DNA of 64,000 bases from Acidimicrobiales bacterium (GCA_030448245.1 JAUJNH010000001.1:1-64000), one strand, 5' to 3'; numbered from the stretch's first letter, positions 8,452 to 19,257 are shown. The notes: generated by a model not told the origin, from the sequence alone. Program-made: numbers and translations.

Positions 8452-9114
8452 CTACGTCGAGGGTCGTACGAGGCCCGACTGGTACGCGAACACGACGAGC
8501 TGGGCCCGGTCGCGGGCGTGCAGCTTGACCATCGCCCTGCTCACGTGGGTGCGGGCGGTGGCCGGGCTCAGGAAGAGCTCGGCGGCGATCTCGTCGTTGG
8601 TCAGGCCCTGGGCCACCAGCGCCACGACCTCGCGCTCGCGAAGGGTGAGCGATTCCATGGACTTGGGCGTCAGCTCGGGCCGCACCGGCCGGGCCGCGAA
8701 CTCCTGGATGAGGCGGCGGGTGACGCTGGGCGACAGGAGCGCCTCGCCGGCCGCCACCTCGCGCACGGCGCGGATCAGGTCGGCCGGCTGCGTGTGCTTC
8801 ACGAGGAAGCCGCTGGCCCCCAGGCGCACGGCCTCGAACACGTACTCGTCGAGCTCGAAGGTGGTCAGCACGAGCACCTTCACCGCGGCCAGCTCGGGGT
8901 CGTCGCCGATGGCCCGCAGTGCCTCGAGGCCGTCGACGTCGGGCATCCGCACGTCCATGAGCACCATGTCCGGCTTCTCGGCCCGCACGAGCGCCAGGGC
9001 TGCCGCCCCGTCGTCGGCCTCGCCCACGACCTCGATGTCGTCCTCGGCGTCCAGCAGCATCCGGAACCCGGCTCGCACGAGCGGCTGGTCGTCGGCCAGG
9101 ACGACCCGGATCAT
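8452..9114 (-). CDS. NarL/LuxR-family response regulator
   Basis: A 220-residue regulator. The receiver domain (1-120) has acidic pocket residues D8-D9, phospho-acceptor Asp54 (LMDVRMPDVDG), and the conserved Thr (TTFELD) and Lys (LVKHTQP). The LuxR-type helix-turn-helix (about 150-215) contains LTLREREVVALVAQGLTNDEIA. The start at 9114 gives a 4-base ATGA overlap with the sensor kinase gene. It probably activates or represses the neighbouring ABC exporter, as in many actinobacterial NarL pairs; this is inferred from adjacency. Confidence 0.9.
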   Translation of the reverse strand: MIRVVLADDQPLVRAGFRMLLDAEDDIEVVGEADDGAAALALVRAEKPDMVLMDVRMPDVDGLEALRAIGDDPELAAVKVLVLTTFELDEYVFEAVRLGASGFLVKHTQPADLIRAVREVAAGEALLSPSVTRRLIQEFAARPVRPELTPKSMESLTLREREVVALVAQGLTNDEIAAELFLSPATARTHVSRAMVKLHARDRAQLVVFAYQSGLVRPST

Positions 9115-10277
9115 GCGGGGCTCCAGGCAGCCCGCACGACCCACCCGCCCTCGGGGCCGGGGCCGGCCGAAAGCGTCCCGCCGGTGGCCTCGGCCCGCTC
9201 GAGCATGCCGCGAATGCCCATGCCCGCGCCGTTAGTCGACTGGCGCGGGCCGTGCCCGTCGTCGACGACCTCGACGACGACGGCGCCGGCCTCGTCGGCG
9301 AGGACCGAGACGGTGGCGGCGGCGCCGGGGGCGTGGCGGATGACGTTGGTCAGTGACTCCTGGACGATCCGGAAGGCGGCGGTGCCGACCGGAAGCGGGA
9401 CCTCGGCGAGTGGCCCGCCGACGGTCAGCGAGACGGACAGGCTGGCGTCTCGGGCAGAGTCGACGAGGAGGGGGATCCGCTCGATGCCCGGGGTCGGCGC
9501 TCGCTCGGGCTCCTCGCCGGCGCTTCGCAGGAGGCCGAGGAGGGCGCCGAGCTCGTCGAGGACGTCGCCGCTGGCCCGCTGGATGGCGACCAGCGCGTCC
9601 TTGGCAGCCGCGGGCCGGCGGTCGACCACGTGGGCGGCGGCGCCGGCCTGCACGTTGATGGTGGTCATCGCATGGGCGACGCTGTCGTGGATGTCACGGG
9701 CGATCCTGAGCCGCTCCTCGGCCATCTGCCGCCGCGCCTCCTCGTCTCGCGAGCGCTCGAGCTGGCGGGCACGCTCCTCGAGCTGGGCGACCCGCTCACG
9801 GCGCGTGCGCAAGACGTCGCCAGCCAGGACCGCCGCCGCCGACCACCCGACGAAGACCAGGAAGACGGGCGGCTCGACACCCTCCTCGGTGGCCGCGGCG
9901 GCCACCAGCGCCCCGCACAGCGCCGCTGCTCCCACGATCCCGGCGAGGCGACCTCGCCTCCAGCCGAGCGAGACCAGCGCGAACCAGCCGGTCAGGAAGA
10001 TCGGACCGCCGGGGTAGTCGGCGAGGACGTAGGCGACCAGGGCCAGCGTGACGACGGCGAGCGCGGCCGCCGGCAGTCGGCGGCACAGCGCCATCGCCCC
10101 ACCGGCGGCAGCCAGCAGGGCGTAGCCGAAGAGGTCGATCTCGCGCTCATCGACGGCCGGCGGGATGTGGCTGCTCACCACCAGCAGGGCGACCGTGACG
10201 ACGGCACTCCCGCCGAGGTCGAGGATCCAGCCCCTCGAACGGGGCTCGCCCGGCTCCACGAGGCCGCTGCGGGTCAT
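9111..10277 (-). CDS. Sensor histidine kinase (HisKA_3 type)
   Basis: A 388-residue membrane sensor. About five hydrophobic segments fill residues 15-150, then an acidic coiled region (RERVAQLEERARQLERSRDEE). The HisKA_3 phosphorylation box is ARDIHDSVAHAM, with the first His as phospho-acceptor. An HATPase domain follows, with N box ESLTNVIRHAPG and G box DDGHGPRQ...GMGIRGMLERA. There is no large extracytoplasmic domain, so the signal is probably sensed in or near the membrane. The ATG at 10277 is preferred to one 12 codons upstream because it begins closer to the first membrane segment. Confidence 0.88.
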   Translation of the reverse strand: MTRSGLVEPGEPRSRGWILDLGGSAVVTVALLVVSSHIPPAVDEREIDLFGYALLAAAGGAMALCRRLPAAALAVVTLALVAYVLADYPGGPIFLTGWFALVSLGWRRGRLAGIVGAAALCGALVAAAATEEGVEPPVFLVFVGWSAAAVLAGDVLRTRRERVAQLEERARQLERSRDEEARRQMAEERLRIARDIHDSVAHAMTTINVQAGAAAHVVDRRPAAAKDALVAIQRASGDVLDELGALLGLLRSAGEEPERAPTPGIERIPLLVDSARDASLSVSLTVGGPLAEVPLPVGTAAFRIVQESLTNVIRHAPGAAATVSVLADEAGAVVVEVVDDGHGPRQSTNGAGMGIRGMLERAEATGGTLSAGPGPEGGWVVRAAWSPA

Positions 10278-10546
10278 CCCCGCCACGGTACGGTGATCGT
10301 GCTCTGCGCACATCAGGCCGGAGGCGTAGCTCCCAGCTACGTCGGCGGGCGTAGCCGGTCACGTCCGACCAGCGGCATCCCCGGTCTGAGGAGTGTCGAA
10401 ACGTGGTCTTCATGCTTGTGCCGGAGTCGGTCGGGGTAGTCACGGGTGTCGGTTGAACCTCTAGCTGACGGCTGCGAGCCGGCGGCTCGCGGTCATTGGT
10501 GCCTCCCACGCAAGGCGCGCGGGACCAACAACGTGAAGGGCCTTTC
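10278..10546. promoter_or_regulatory. Divergent intergenic region with two inverted repeats
   Basis: The 269 bp between the kinase and the reductase genes hold no gene. Two perfect 7-bp inverted repeats stand out: CGTAGCT-CCC-AGCTACG (10325-10341) and GCGAGCC-GGC-GGCTCGC (10474-10490). Either could be an operator or a small hairpin for the sugar cluster. A ribosome site (GAAGGG) precedes the ATG at 10547. No convincing -35/-10 pair was seen. Confidence 0.4.
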
Positions 10547-11599
10547 ATGAGCGATCGACCGGCTGGGGGACGCACCATCGACGTCGAGGTGCCGCGGCGG
10601 CGTCTTGGCCACACCCCGCTGGAGATCAGCCGGATCGGGTTCGGGGCATGGGCCATCGGCGGCGGCGAGTGGCAGGGTGGCTGGGGCCCCCAGGACGACG
10701 CCGAGTCGGTGGCCGCGATCCACCGGGCCGTCGAGCTGGGCGTCAACTGGATCGACACGGCGCCCGCGTACGGCCTCGGCCGGGCCGAGGAAGTGGTGGG
10801 CCGGGCGGTGCGCGAGCTGCCCGAGGCCGACCGGCCGTACGTGTTCACCAAGTGCGGCCTGGTGTGGGAGCCCGGTGCGCGGACGGTGTCCAACGTGCTG
10901 AGCCCCGACTCGATCAGGGCCGAGTGCGAGGACTCGCTCCGCCGGCTGGGCGTCGAGCGCATCGACCTCCTGCAGATCCACTGGCCGAGCCAGGACGGCA
11001 CCCCGCTCGAGGAATCGTGGGCCACGATGGCCGAGCTGGTCGACGAGGGCAAGGTGGGCTGGATCGGGGTCAGCAACTTCGAGGTCGACCTCCTGGAGCG
11101 ATGCCAGGCAGTCCGCCAGGTCGACACCGACCAACCCGAGCTCAACCTGGTGAACCGCCAGCCGGCGGCCGAGATCATCCCGTGGTGCGAGGCCCAAGGC
11201 ACAGGCGTCCTCGTGTACAGCCCGATGCGCTCCGGCCTCCTGACCGGCCGGTTCTCGGCAGAGCGGGTCCTGTCACTGCCGGACGACGACTGGCGCCGGA
11301 CCCACGACGACTTCCAGGAACCGCACCTGTCCCGCAACCTGGGCCTGGTCGAGCGGCTGGGCCAGGTTGCTGACCGGCTGGAGTGCTCGCTGCCCGAGCT
11401 GGCGGTGGCGTGGACGCTGGCCTGGCCCGGAGTGACGGCGGCGATCGTCGGCGCTCGTGCCGCCGCCCAGGTCGACGGGTGGATCGGCGCCGCCGGCGTC
11501 ACGCTGGCCGACAAGGACCTGGACGACATCGCCGCGGCCATCGCCGACACAGGAGCCGGGAACGGCCCGACCCGCCCGAACCGAGACGCAGCCGCCTGA
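10547..11599 (+). CDS. Aldo/keto reductase
   Basis: A 350-residue (beta/alpha)8 NADP-dependent oxidoreductase. The catalytic tetrad is visible: Asp70 and Tyr75 (DTAPAYG), Lys102 (FTKCG) and His145 (QIHWPS). The cofactor region is SNFEV... and the late VGARAAAQV segment. The subfamily resembles sugar or L-glyceraldehyde reductases (AKR11/12-like). It opens a plus-strand run of sugar genes, and its stop overlaps the next start (ATGA). A role in reducing or oxidising a galactose-type sugar is plausible but not shown. Confidence 0.85.
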   Translation: MSDRPAGGRTIDVEVPRRRLGHTPLEISRIGFGAWAIGGGEWQGGWGPQDDAESVAAIHRAVELGVNWIDTAPAYGLGRAEEVVGRAVRELPEADRPYVFTKCGLVWEPGARTVSNVLSPDSIRAECEDSLRRLGVERIDLLQIHWPSQDGTPLEESWATMAELVDEGKVGWIGVSNFEVDLLERCQAVRQVDTDQPELNLVNRQPAAEIIPWCEAQGTGVLVYSPMRSGLLTGRFSAERVLSLPDDDWRRTHDDFQEPHLSRNLGLVERLGQVADRLECSLPELAVAWTLAWPGVTAAIVGARAAAQVDGWIGAAGVTLADKDLDDIAAAIADTGAGNGPTRPNRDAAA

Positions 11600-12981
11600 T
11601 GACCAGCCAACCCCGCATCGTGATCATCGGAGCCGGTCCCACCGGCCTCGGTGCCGGCTACCGCCTGCAGGAGCTCGGCTACGACGACTGGGTGATCCTC
11701 GAGGCGGCCGACTACGTGGGCGGCCTGGCCACCTCGTTCACCGACGACAAGGGCTTCACCTACGACATCGGTGGCCACGTGATGTTCAGCCACTACGCCT
11801 ACTACGACGACCTCGTCGACAAGCTGATGGGCGGCGACTACACCGAGCTCGAGCGCGAGGCATGGGTGTGGATGGAGGACCGGTTCATCCCGTACCCGTT
11901 CCAGAACAACATCCGGGCGCTCGAGCCGCAGACCGTGTTCGAGTGCGTGGAGGGGCTGGTCCGGGCCCAGCGCGAGCAGCGCACCTTCGAGAACTTCAAG
12001 GAGTGGGTCGATGCCCTCTTCGGCCCCGGCATCGCCAAGCACTTCATGATCCCGTACAACTTCAAGGTGTGGGCCACCCCGGCCGAGCTGATGAACTTCG
12101 TGTGGATCGGCGAGCGGGTGTCGGTGGTCAACTCCGAGGCCGTCCTCCGCAACGTGCTCCTCGGCGAGGACCAGGTCTCGTGGGGGCCGAACAACACGTT
12201 CAAGTACCCGCTGCGGGGCGGGACCGGGTTCCTCTACGACGGCCTGCGCACCTACGTCGACGACCACCTCGAGCTCGAGACCCCGGTGGCGTCGATCGAC
12301 CCGGTGGCCAAGCAGGTCCGGACCAAAGACGGGCGGACCTGGGACTACGACGTCCTGCTCAACACCATGCCCCTGAACCGGCTGGTCGACTCGATGGAGT
12401 CGGTCCCCGAGACGGTCCGAGCGGCCAAGGACGGCCTGCACTGGAGCGGGAGCCACATCGTGGGCGTCGGCGTAGACCGGCCGGCCAACAGCACGAAGAA
12501 CTGGATCTACTTCCCCGAGCCTGACGTCCCCTTCTACCGGGTCACCTACCTGTCGAATTACTCGCCGTACATCACGCCCAAGCCCGACCAGACCCTGTTC
12601 CTCACCGAGACGTCCCGATCGCAGCACAAGCCCGAGCCGGCCGACACCATCGTCGACCGGGTGATCGACGGGCTGATCGCGACCCGGCTGATGGACGAGT
12701 CCGACCGCGATCTGATCGCCACCACCTGGCTGTGCTCGCCCGACATGTCCTACCCGGTGCCGTCCACCACCCGCGACGCGGCCCTGGGCACCATCCAGCC
12801 CTGGCTGCGCTCGCAGGGCATCTGGTCGCGCGGCCGCTTCGGGGCCTGGCTCTACGAGATCGGCAACATGGACCACTCGGCCATGCAGGGCGTGGAGTTC
12901 GTCGACCACGTCCTGTCGGGTGAGCCCGAGACCGTCTGGATTCCCAGAGGCGAGGGCGAGCAGGGCGCCGGCATCCGCTGA
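11599..12981 (+). CDS. FAD-dependent oxidoreductase, UDP-galactopyranose mutase / protoporphyrinogen oxidase-like
   Basis: A 460-residue flavoprotein. The dinucleotide fold is at the N-terminus (IVIIGAGPTGLGAGYRL, residues 6-22), followed by EAADYVGGLATS and the substrate-side motif YDIGGHVMFSHYAYYDDLV that is typical of UDP-galactopyranose mutase-like enzymes (family length about 370-480). A conserved GGTGFLYDGLRTYV block lies in the middle. It is translationally coupled to the aldo/keto reductase. Together with galT, galK and a glycosyltransferase it points to galactose or galactofuranose metabolism. The exact reaction is uncertain. Confidence 0.7.
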   Translation: MTSQPRIVIIGAGPTGLGAGYRLQELGYDDWVILEAADYVGGLATSFTDDKGFTYDIGGHVMFSHYAYYDDLVDKLMGGDYTELEREAWVWMEDRFIPYPFQNNIRALEPQTVFECVEGLVRAQREQRTFENFKEWVDALFGPGIAKHFMIPYNFKVWATPAELMNFVWIGERVSVVNSEAVLRNVLLGEDQVSWGPNNTFKYPLRGGTGFLYDGLRTYVDDHLELETPVASIDPVAKQVRTKDGRTWDYDVLLNTMPLNRLVDSMESVPETVRAAKDGLHWSGSHIVGVGVDRPANSTKNWIYFPEPDVPFYRVTYLSNYSPYITPKPDQTLFLTETSRSQHKPEPADTIVDRVIDGLIATRLMDESDRDLIATTWLCSPDMSYPVPSTTRDAALGTIQPWLRSQGIWSRGRFGAWLYEIGNMDHSAMQGVEFVDHVLSGEPETVWIPRGEGEQGAGIR

Positions 12982-12990
12982 CGGGCGGGA

Positions 12991-13983
12991 TCAGCCGCTC
13001 AGCACCGAGGCCCCGTCGGCGGCCGACAGGCGCCACCCCTCGGCCGGGCTCCCGGGCTCGGCCAGGGCCACCGCGCAGCCGCCGAAGCCCGCGCCCGTCA
13101 GGCGGGCGCCGTAGACGCCGGGACTGGCCAGGAGGCGATCGACCAGCTGGTCCAGGGCGGCGGTGGAGACCTCGAAGTCGTCTCGCAGGCTGCGGTGGCT
13201 CTGCACCATCAGCTCCCCGGCCGCGGCGACGTCGCCGGTGCGCAGGGCGTCGGCAAAGGCCAGCACCCGCCCGTTCTCGCTCACCACGTGCCGGGCTCGG
13301 CGCCGCAGCACCCCGTCGGGAAGGCGCTCGACGTCGCGAGCCGTGGCGTCGCGCAACGGGCCGATCAGGCCGGCCGCCGCCTCGCACTGGCTCCGCCGCT
13401 CGGCGTACGCAGAGCCGACCAGCGTCCGGGACTGCCCCGAGTCGGCCACCAGGATGTCGACGCCTGCCGGCAGCGGCACCGGCTCCACCTCGTACGACGA
13501 GCAGTCGATCAGCAGGGCGTGCCCGGCCCGCCCCGACACCGAGGCCAGCTGGTCCAGCACGCCGCTGGGCACCCCGGACGCCAGGTGCTCGGCCCGCTGG
13601 CCGGCCAGGGCCAGCTCCAGCGCCGTCCCCTCGAAGCCGAGGGCCAGGGCCAGGGCCACCTCCAGGGCGGCGCTGGACGACAGCCCGGCCCCCACCGGCA
13701 GGGTGGTGCGCACCGTCCCCCGGCCGCCGGTTGCAGGCCGGACGACTGCCACCACGCCGGCCACGTACCGGCCCCAGGCCGGCTCGACGGACCTCGGGTC
13801 GCCCACGTCGATTGGCACCCGCACCGGGTCCGGCTCGGCGTCGGACACCAGCTCGACCGAGTCGCCCCCCGGCTGGAGCTCGACCTCGGTGCCACGGTCG
13901 AGGGCCGCGGGCATGGCGAACCCGCCCGTGTAGTCGGTGTGGTCACCGATCAGGTTGACCCGTCCCGGCGCCGCAGCCCGCAC
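12991..13983 (-). CDS. galK: Galactokinase
   Basis: A 330-residue GHMP-family kinase that phosphorylates galactose to galactose-1-phosphate (Leloir pathway). The galactokinase signature is at the N-terminus (GRVNLIGDHTDYTGG, residues 7-21). The ATP-binding loop is VGAGLSSSAALEVA (about 97-110) and motif 3 is LTGAGFGGCAVAL (about 295-307). The catalytic Asp lies in SGVLDQLAS. It is slightly shorter than E. coli GalK (382 residues). It is transcribed opposite to the surrounding sugar genes, with its 5' end 65 bp from the GH1-like gene, so the two share a divergent promoter region. Confidence 0.92.
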   Translation of the reverse strand: MRAAAPGRVNLIGDHTDYTGGFAMPAALDRGTEVELQPGGDSVELVSDAEPDPVRVPIDVGDPRSVEPAWGRYVAGVVAVVRPATGGRGTVRTTLPVGAGLSSSAALEVALALALGFEGTALELALAGQRAEHLASGVPSGVLDQLASVSGRAGHALLIDCSSYEVEPVPLPAGVDILVADSGQSRTLVGSAYAERRSQCEAAAGLIGPLRDATARDVERLPDGVLRRRARHVVSENGRVLAFADALRTGDVAAAGELMVQSHRSLRDDFEVSTAALDQLVDRLLASPGVYGARLTGAGFGGCAVALAEPGSPAEGWRLSAADGASVLSG

Positions 13984-14048
13984 GCCGACATTGTGCCCGC
14001 CGTGGTTACCATGCCCGCGCAGGAGCCCAGGGACCGTCTAGAGGAGAC

Positions 14049-15386
14049 GTGACAGCACCGATCCCCATCCCCTTCCTGGGCGGCTTCGAGTCGACCTACC
14101 AGCCCGCCTTCGACGTCGACGTGGCCGAGACCACGGGTCACATCGCCCGCTGGCGGGCCGACCTCGACCTGCTCCGGGCCAGCGGCGTCTCGGTGCTGCG
14201 CTACCCCATCCGGTGGCATCGCATCGAGCACCAGCCGGGACGGTTCGACTGGGCGGCGACGGACCAGGTGCTCGGCTACGCCCGCGACTCGGGGCTGCAG
14301 CCGATCGTCGACCTCCTCCACCACACCAGCTACCCGCGGTGGCTCAAGCGGGGCTTCGCCGACCGCCGGTTCCCGGGCGCCTACCTCCGATACGTCGACG
14401 CCTTCGCCCGGCGCTACCCCTGGATCCAGACCTACACGCTGTGCAACGAGCCGTTCACGACGTTCCTCCTGTGCGGCCAGGAGGGCGTCTGGCCGCCCCA
14501 CCTGCGAGGCCTCAAGGGTTTCCTCACCCTGGCCCGGAACGTCTTCCCGGCGGTGGCCGAGGCCAGCCGGCGCTACCGCGAGATGCTCCCCAACGCCCGC
14601 CACGTGTACGTCGACACCTGCGAGGGCCACTCGGCCGCGACCCCCGACGCCCAGCCGCACGCCGCCTATGCCAACGACCGCCGCTTCTTCCTGCTCGACC
14701 TGTTCCTCGGCCGCCCTCTGGCCCCGGACCGCCCGTTCGTCGCTGCGGCCCGAGCGGCCGGGGCCGGGCCGCTGCTCGAGCTCGAGCCCGGCCACGTCGA
14801 CGTCCTGGGCCTCGACTACTACGCCCACACCCAGTGGCTCTGGCTCGACGCCGCTGGCCGCGGCGTGATGAGCTCTCCGCAGCCCGGCACCCTGGCCAGC
14901 CTGATCGGCGAGTACTGGGACCGCTACCGGCTCCCCTGCGCGCTGACCGAGACCAACATCCGCGGGTTCGCCTCGGACCGGGCCAGCTGGTTGAAGTACA
15001 CCCTTGAGCAGTGCGAGCTGGCCCGCGACGCCGGCGTGCCGCTCGTGGGCTACTGCTGGTTCCCCTTCGTCGACTCGGCCGACTGGGACTCGCTCCTCAG
15101 GCGCAGCTCCGGCAACATCGACCCGGTGGGCGTCTACTGGCTCGACCGCCAGCTCGAGCGGCGGCCCTCGTCGATGTCGGCCTCGTTCGCCATGGCCGCG
15201 GCCGGGGCGCCCGCCGCCCGGCTGCCCGCCTACCGCTTCCAGCCCCCCGTGTCGGGCTGGCTCGAGGGCTGGCTGCCCCAGATGTCGCACTGGGCATGGC
15301 AGGACCCGCCGCCCGCCGAGGTGGTCCCCGGCTCGCCCCGCCACGCCGCCGACGTCGAACGGCAGGTCCGGGATGCCGGGCCGTGA
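14049..15386 (+). CDS. Glycoside hydrolase, family 1-like
   Basis: A 445-residue TIM-barrel glycosidase with the clan A acid/base motif YTLCNEPF (Glu near residue 136) and a nucleophile candidate in ALTETNIRG (about residue 300). [18 protein letters not shown] is a typical GH1-type strand with the conserved Arg-Trp. No signal peptide is present, so it is cytoplasmic and would act on imported oligosaccharides or glycosides. The start is GTG with a GAGGAG ribosome site. Beta-galactosidase or beta-glucosidase activity is likely; the linkage cannot be read from sequence. It may belong to a little-studied GH1 subfamily. Confidence 0.75.
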   Translation: MTAPIPIPFLGGFESTYQPAFDVDVAETTGHIARWRADLDLLRASGVSVLRYPIRWHRIEHQPGRFDWAATDQVLGYARDSGLQPIVDLLHHTSYPRWLKRGFADRRFPGAYLRYVDAFARRYPWIQTYTLCNEPFTTFLLCGQEGVWPPHLRGLKGFLTLARNVFPAVAEASRRYREMLPNARHVYVDTCEGHSAATPDAQPHAAYANDRRFFLLDLFLGRPLAPDRPFVAAARAAGAGPLLELEPGHVDVLGLDYYAHTQWLWLDAAGRGVMSSPQPGTLASLIGEYWDRYRLPCALTETNIRGFASDRASWLKYTLEQCELARDAGVPLVGYCWFPFVDSADWDSLLRRSSGNIDPVGVYWLDRQLERRPSSMSASFAMAAAGAPAARLPAYRFQPPVSGWLEGWLPQMSHWAWQDPPPAEVVPGSPRHAADVERQVRDAGP

Positions 15387-15423
15387 TGGCGGGTACGGAG
15401 CACGGATGGGCCGGGGGCTGGTG

Positions 15424-16464
15424 ATGCGAGGCGCCTACCTGCCCGGGAACCGGACGGTCGACCTTCGGGAGGTCGAGCGCCCCGCGCCCGGCCCGGGCCA
15501 GGTGCTGGTGGAGATGCGGGCGTCCGGCATCTGTGGCAGCGACCTGCGCGCCATCTACCGGGAGCATCTGGGGCGGGGGCCGGAGGCCTACCGGGGGGTG
15601 ATCGGGGGCCACGAGCCGTCCGGGGTGATCGTCGAAGCCCACCCGTCGTGCCGGCGGTTCCGGGCCGGTGACCGGGTGGTGCTGTACCACATCAGCGGCT
15701 GCGGGCTGTGCCCGGACTGCCGGGCCGGGTACATGATCAGCTGCACCGCCCCGGAGCGGGCCGCCTACGGCTGGCAGCGTGACGGCGGCCATGCCGACTA
15801 CCTGCTGGCCGACGAGTCGACGTGCGTCCTCCTCCCGGACGGGCTGACGTACCTCGACGGAGCCTGCGTCGCCTGCGGGTTCGGCACTGCGTACGAGGCG
15901 GTCTGCCGGGCGGGCGTCTCGGGTCGAGACGCGGTGCTGGTGACTGGCGTGGGCCCCGTCGGCATGGCTGTCGGCCTGCTGGCCGGCGGCCTCGGCTCAC
16001 GGCTGCGCATCGGGATCGACAAGAGTGACGAACGACTGCAGCTGGCCCTCGCCGCCGGAGCCGTCGACGTTGCGGTGCCCGCCGACGCCGGCTCGGTCGA
16101 GGCCGTGCTGGCCGCCACCGGCGGGCACGGCTGCGAGGTGGCGGTCGACTGCTCCGGATCGGCTGCCGGGCGGGCCACGGCCCTGGCCGGCGCCCGCCGG
16201 TGGGGCCGCGTCGTCCTGGTGGGCGAGGGCGGCCGGCTGGAGGTCGACGCCAGCCCGGTGCTGATCCACCCCCAGCTGACCGTGCACGGGTCGTGGGTGA
16301 CCAGCATCGGCCGGATGGAGGAGCTGGTGGAGCGCCTGGTGCGCTGGGACCTCCACCCGGAGCGGATCGTGACCCACCGGTTCGGCCTCGAGCAGACCGG
16401 TGACGCCTATGCCACCGCCGACGCCGGCATCGGGGGCAAGATCGCCGTGGAGATGGCGACGTGA
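15424..16464 (+). CDS. Zinc-dependent alcohol / sugar dehydrogenase (MDR family)
   Basis: A 346-residue medium-chain dehydrogenase. The catalytic zinc site uses Cys in ASGICGSD and His-Glu in GGHEPSG. The structural zinc cluster is [15 protein letters not shown]. The Rossmann NAD(P) loop is [11 protein letters not shown], followed by acidic IDKSDER that favours NAD. Relatives include L-threonine, sorbitol and galactitol/galactose dehydrogenases. ATG at 15406 is an alternative start. The stop overlaps the GTG of the GH2 gene. It probably oxidises a sugar or polyol released by the neighbouring glycosidases. Confidence 0.85.
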   Translation: MRGAYLPGNRTVDLREVERPAPGPGQVLVEMRASGICGSDLRAIYREHLGRGPEAYRGVIGGHEPSGVIVEAHPSCRRFRAGDRVVLYHISGCGLCPDCRAGYMISCTAPERAAYGWQRDGGHADYLLADESTCVLLPDGLTYLDGACVACGFGTAYEAVCRAGVSGRDAVLVTGVGPVGMAVGLLAGGLGSRLRIGIDKSDERLQLALAAGAVDVAVPADAGSVEAVLAATGGHGCEVAVDCSGSAAGRATALAGARRWGRVVLVGEGGRLEVDASPVLIHPQLTVHGSWVTSIGRMEELVERLVRWDLHPERIVTHRFGLEQTGDAYATADAGIGGKIAVEMAT

Positions 16465-19253
16465 CCACGCTGGAGTTCGACGACCGGCGCACCGCCTCGC
16501 TGGACGGGGTCTGGGAGTTCTTCCCGGGCGAGCACGACGTGGCCACGCTGGACTCGCTGGCGCCGCAGCCCATCACCGTCCCCGGGCTGTGGGAGTCCCA
16601 GGGTCACCTCGACCTCGACGGCCCCGCCTGGTACCGGCGCCGCTTCCACCTCGACGACGTCGCCGGCGGCTGGAGCTTGCGGTTCGGCGCCGTCATGGAC
16701 CTCGCGGAGGTGTTCCTCAACGGCACCAGCATCGGCGGCCACACCCAGGCCTTCACCCCGTTCGAGCTCGACGCCGCCGGCGCCCTCGCGCTGGGCGAGA
16801 ACGTCCTGGCCGTCCGGGTGGTCGACCCGTCGGTCCACGACCCCGACCACGCCCGCATGGCCCACGGCAAGCAGGGCTGGATGAACCACGTCTTCCCCAG
16901 CCGGCCCAGCCTCTACATGACCTACGGCGGGATCTGGCAGTCGGTGACGCTGCGCCGCCACGGCCAGGTGGTCGTCCACGACGTGTTCGTCAGCTCTGAC
17001 CCCGACGACCTGGTGGTGACGGCCGAGCTCGAGAACCGTGGCGCGTCCACGGTGGCGAGGATGAGCGCCCGGACCCTCGGCATGGCCTGGGAAGAGGAGG
17101 TGGCGCTGGCGGCGGGGGAGCGGGCTCCCGTCCGGTTCGAGCTGGGAGCCACCAGCGCGGCCCGGTGGCGGCCGGACGCTCCCGTCCTGCACGAGCTCGC
17201 CGTCGACGTCTGGAGCGAGCACCAGCTGAGCGACTCGCTGGAGGTGCGGTACGGGCTGCGCACCGTCCGGTTCGAGGGCGGCCGCATCCTCCTGAACGAC
17301 GAGCCGTACCGGATGAAGAGCGTGCTGGTCCAGGGCTTCACGGCCGATGGGCTCTACGCCGAGGGCGACGAGTCGGAGATGCGCGCCGAGGTGGAGGCGG
17401 CCCGGTCGATGGGCTTCAACATGCTGCGCCTGCACATCAAGGCCTTCGACCCCTGCTACCTCGACATCTGCGACGAGGTCGGGATGCTCCTCGAGTGCGA
17501 CATCCCGGTGGCCGAGCCGATCGTGCACGAGGAGATGGGGAACGACTCGCTCCTCATGCGCCGGTGCCTGCTGGCTGCTCGCGAGCAGGTGCGGCGGGAC
17601 CGCAACCACCCCAGCATCGTCCTGTGGTCGGCCATGAACGAGATCTGCCTCGAGCACGACGAGGCCCGGCTGGGGCCGCAGTACGAAGCCTTCGCCCGCG
17701 GCCTCTACCGAGCCGTCTCGGAGGAGGACCCGACCCGTCCCGTGATCGAGAACGAGTGGGTCGAACCGGATCCCGAGCGGGTCTTCGAGTCGCCGATCCT
17801 CACCGCCCACTGGTACGGCCGCCTCCATCGCGACTACCTCGACAAGCTCGACGCGGCATCGGCGCAGTGGGCCAACGCCGACCGCCCCCTGTTCGTCACC
17901 GAGTTCGGCGACTGGGGGCTGCCCGAGATGCCGCTGCTGGCCGAACCCCCCTTCTGGGACACACGCGCGGTGTACGCCGCCACCTTGGCCGACACGCTCT
18001 GGCCGGCGTCCGTGGAACGGTTCGCGGTCGAGACCCAGCGCTACCAGGGCCTCTCCGACCGCCTGCAGGCCGAGGTGTTCCGCCGCCACGACCACATCGG
18101 CGGCTACTGCCTGACCGAGCTGACCGACGTCCCGATCGAGCTGAACGGCCTGCTCGACCTGCAGCGGCGGACCAAGCGGCTGGCGGCCGCCGAGATGGCC
18201 CGCGCCAACCAGGTGGTCCTGCCCATGCTGAACCTCAACAGCCTGGTGGCGGCCACCGGCCAGGTGCTCGAAGCCGACCTCCACGTGGCCAACGACGGGC
18301 CGGCACAGGCCGACGTGTTCGTCGAGGCCCGCTTCGGCGACTCGGCCAGGCCGGCGAGCATGGACGAGCTGCTGAGCATCGACTCGAGTGACCTCCCGCT
18401 CGCCCAGATCGCCGACCGGTTCCGGGAGACCGTGTGGGACCTGCCGCTGGGCGACGTCGCCGGGTACCGGACCACGGCGTACGGGCCCCTGGCGATGGTG
18501 GCGCCCGAGGTGCCCGGCAGCCATGACCTGATCGTGCGCCTGTGGGCCGGTGGCGTGCAGGTGGCCGAGAACCGCTACCCCATCCACGTGGTTCGTGACC
18601 GTCCCGCCGAGTTCCCGGTGCGCCTGCTGGGCGGCGACGGTGCCGCTGCGCTGGGCGCGGTGGGTGCCATCCCTGGCAGGCACGGAGCCGCTGTCATCGG
18701 CGAGGGCGGCCTGGACGCCGAGACCGGTCGCCTGGCCGCCGGCCTGCTGGACGACGGCGAGGTCGTGCTGATCCTGGCCCAGGACCGCCACGCCGCGCCG
18801 CACTTCCCGGTGCCGACGACGCTCGAGGAGATGGCCACGGCCTGGGGATCCACCGTCTTCACGTTCACCACCGACCACGGCGCGGTGCCCGCCCTGCCTC
18901 GACGGAACGTGCTCGCGGCCGAGGACTCGACGATCTCGGCCCAGATGGTGGTGGGCCGGGTGGACGACCGTCCCTTCCCGGACCGCCCCGTCGTCATCGC
19001 CTACAAGCCGGTGCCGAACGCGGTGACCGGCACGATCATCGGCTCGCACGCGGTGGGCGCAGGTCGGGTGGTGTTCTGCCAGTACCGCCTGGCCACCCAG
19101 GTCATGAGGGGCGACGCCGCCGCCCGGGCCATCCTCGCCGACCTGGTCCGGTGGATCGCCCGTCCTGGCCCGACCCAGGACCGGGAGCCGATGACCAAGG
19201 GCGACGGCCGGTCGCTGCTCGCCTACTCGTGGCACCAGGACCGGGCCCGGTGA
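16461..19253 (+). CDS. Glycoside hydrolase family 2 (beta-galactosidase/glucuronidase type)
   Basis: A 930-residue enzyme with GH2 architecture: a jelly-roll sugar-binding domain (about 10-180, [10 protein letters not shown]...[14 protein letters not shown]), an Ig-like domain (180-270), a TIM barrel (270-590) and C-terminal beta domains. The acid/base Glu is in [13 protein letters not shown] (about 392) and the nucleophile Glu in [10 protein letters not shown] (about 480). No signal peptide is seen, so it is cytoplasmic. It lies 4 bp upstream of galT, which supports release of galactose from beta-galactosides, but GH2 also covers mannosidases and glucuronidases. Confidence 0.85.
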   Translation: MTTLEFDDRRTASLDGVWEFFPGEHDVATLDSLAPQPITVPGLWESQGHLDLDGPAWYRRRFHLDDVAGGWSLRFGAVMDLAEVFLNGTSIGGHTQAFTPFELDAAGALALGENVLAVRVVDPSVHDPDHARMAHGKQGWMNHVFPSRPSLYMTYGGIWQSVTLRRHGQVVVHDVFVSSDPDDLVVTAELENRGASTVARMSARTLGMAWEEEVALAAGERAPVRFELGATSAARWRPDAPVLHELAVDVWSEHQLSDSLEVRYGLRTVRFEGGRILLNDEPYRMKSVLVQGFTADGLYAEGDESEMRAEVEAARSMGFNMLRLHIKAFDPCYLDICDEVGMLLECDIPVAEPIVHEEMGNDSLLMRRCLLAAREQVRRDRNHPSIVLWSAMNEICLEHDEARLGPQYEAFARGLYRAVSEEDPTRPVIENEWVEPDPERVFESPILTAHWYGRLHRDYLDKLDAASAQWANADRPLFVTEFGDWGLPEMPLLAEPPFWDTRAVYAATLADTLWPASVERFAVETQRYQGLSDRLQAEVFRRHDHIGGYCLTELTDVPIELNGLLDLQRRTKRLAAAEMARANQVVLPMLNLNSLVAATGQVLEADLHVANDGPAQADVFVEARFGDSARPASMDELLSIDSSDLPLAQIADRFRETVWDLPLGDVAGYRTTAYGPLAMVAPEVPGSHDLIVRLWAGGVQVAENRYPIHVVRDRPAEFPVRLLGGDGAAALGAVGAIPGRHGAAVIGEGGLDAETGRLAAGLLDDGEVVLILAQDRHAAPHFPVPTTLEEMATAWGSTVFTFTTDHGAVPALPRRNVLAAEDSTISAQMVVGRVDDRPFPDRPVVIAYKPVPNAVTGTIIGSHAVGAGRVVFCQYRLATQVMRGDAAARAILADLVRWIARPGPTQDREPMTKGDGRSLLAYSWHQDRAR

Positions 19254-19257
19254 CGGC

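Noticed and set aside
10147-12909. Long minus-strand open frame opposite the reductase and flavoprotein
   Set aside because: The plus-strand genes have clear catalytic motifs and ribosome sites. This frame is low-complexity.
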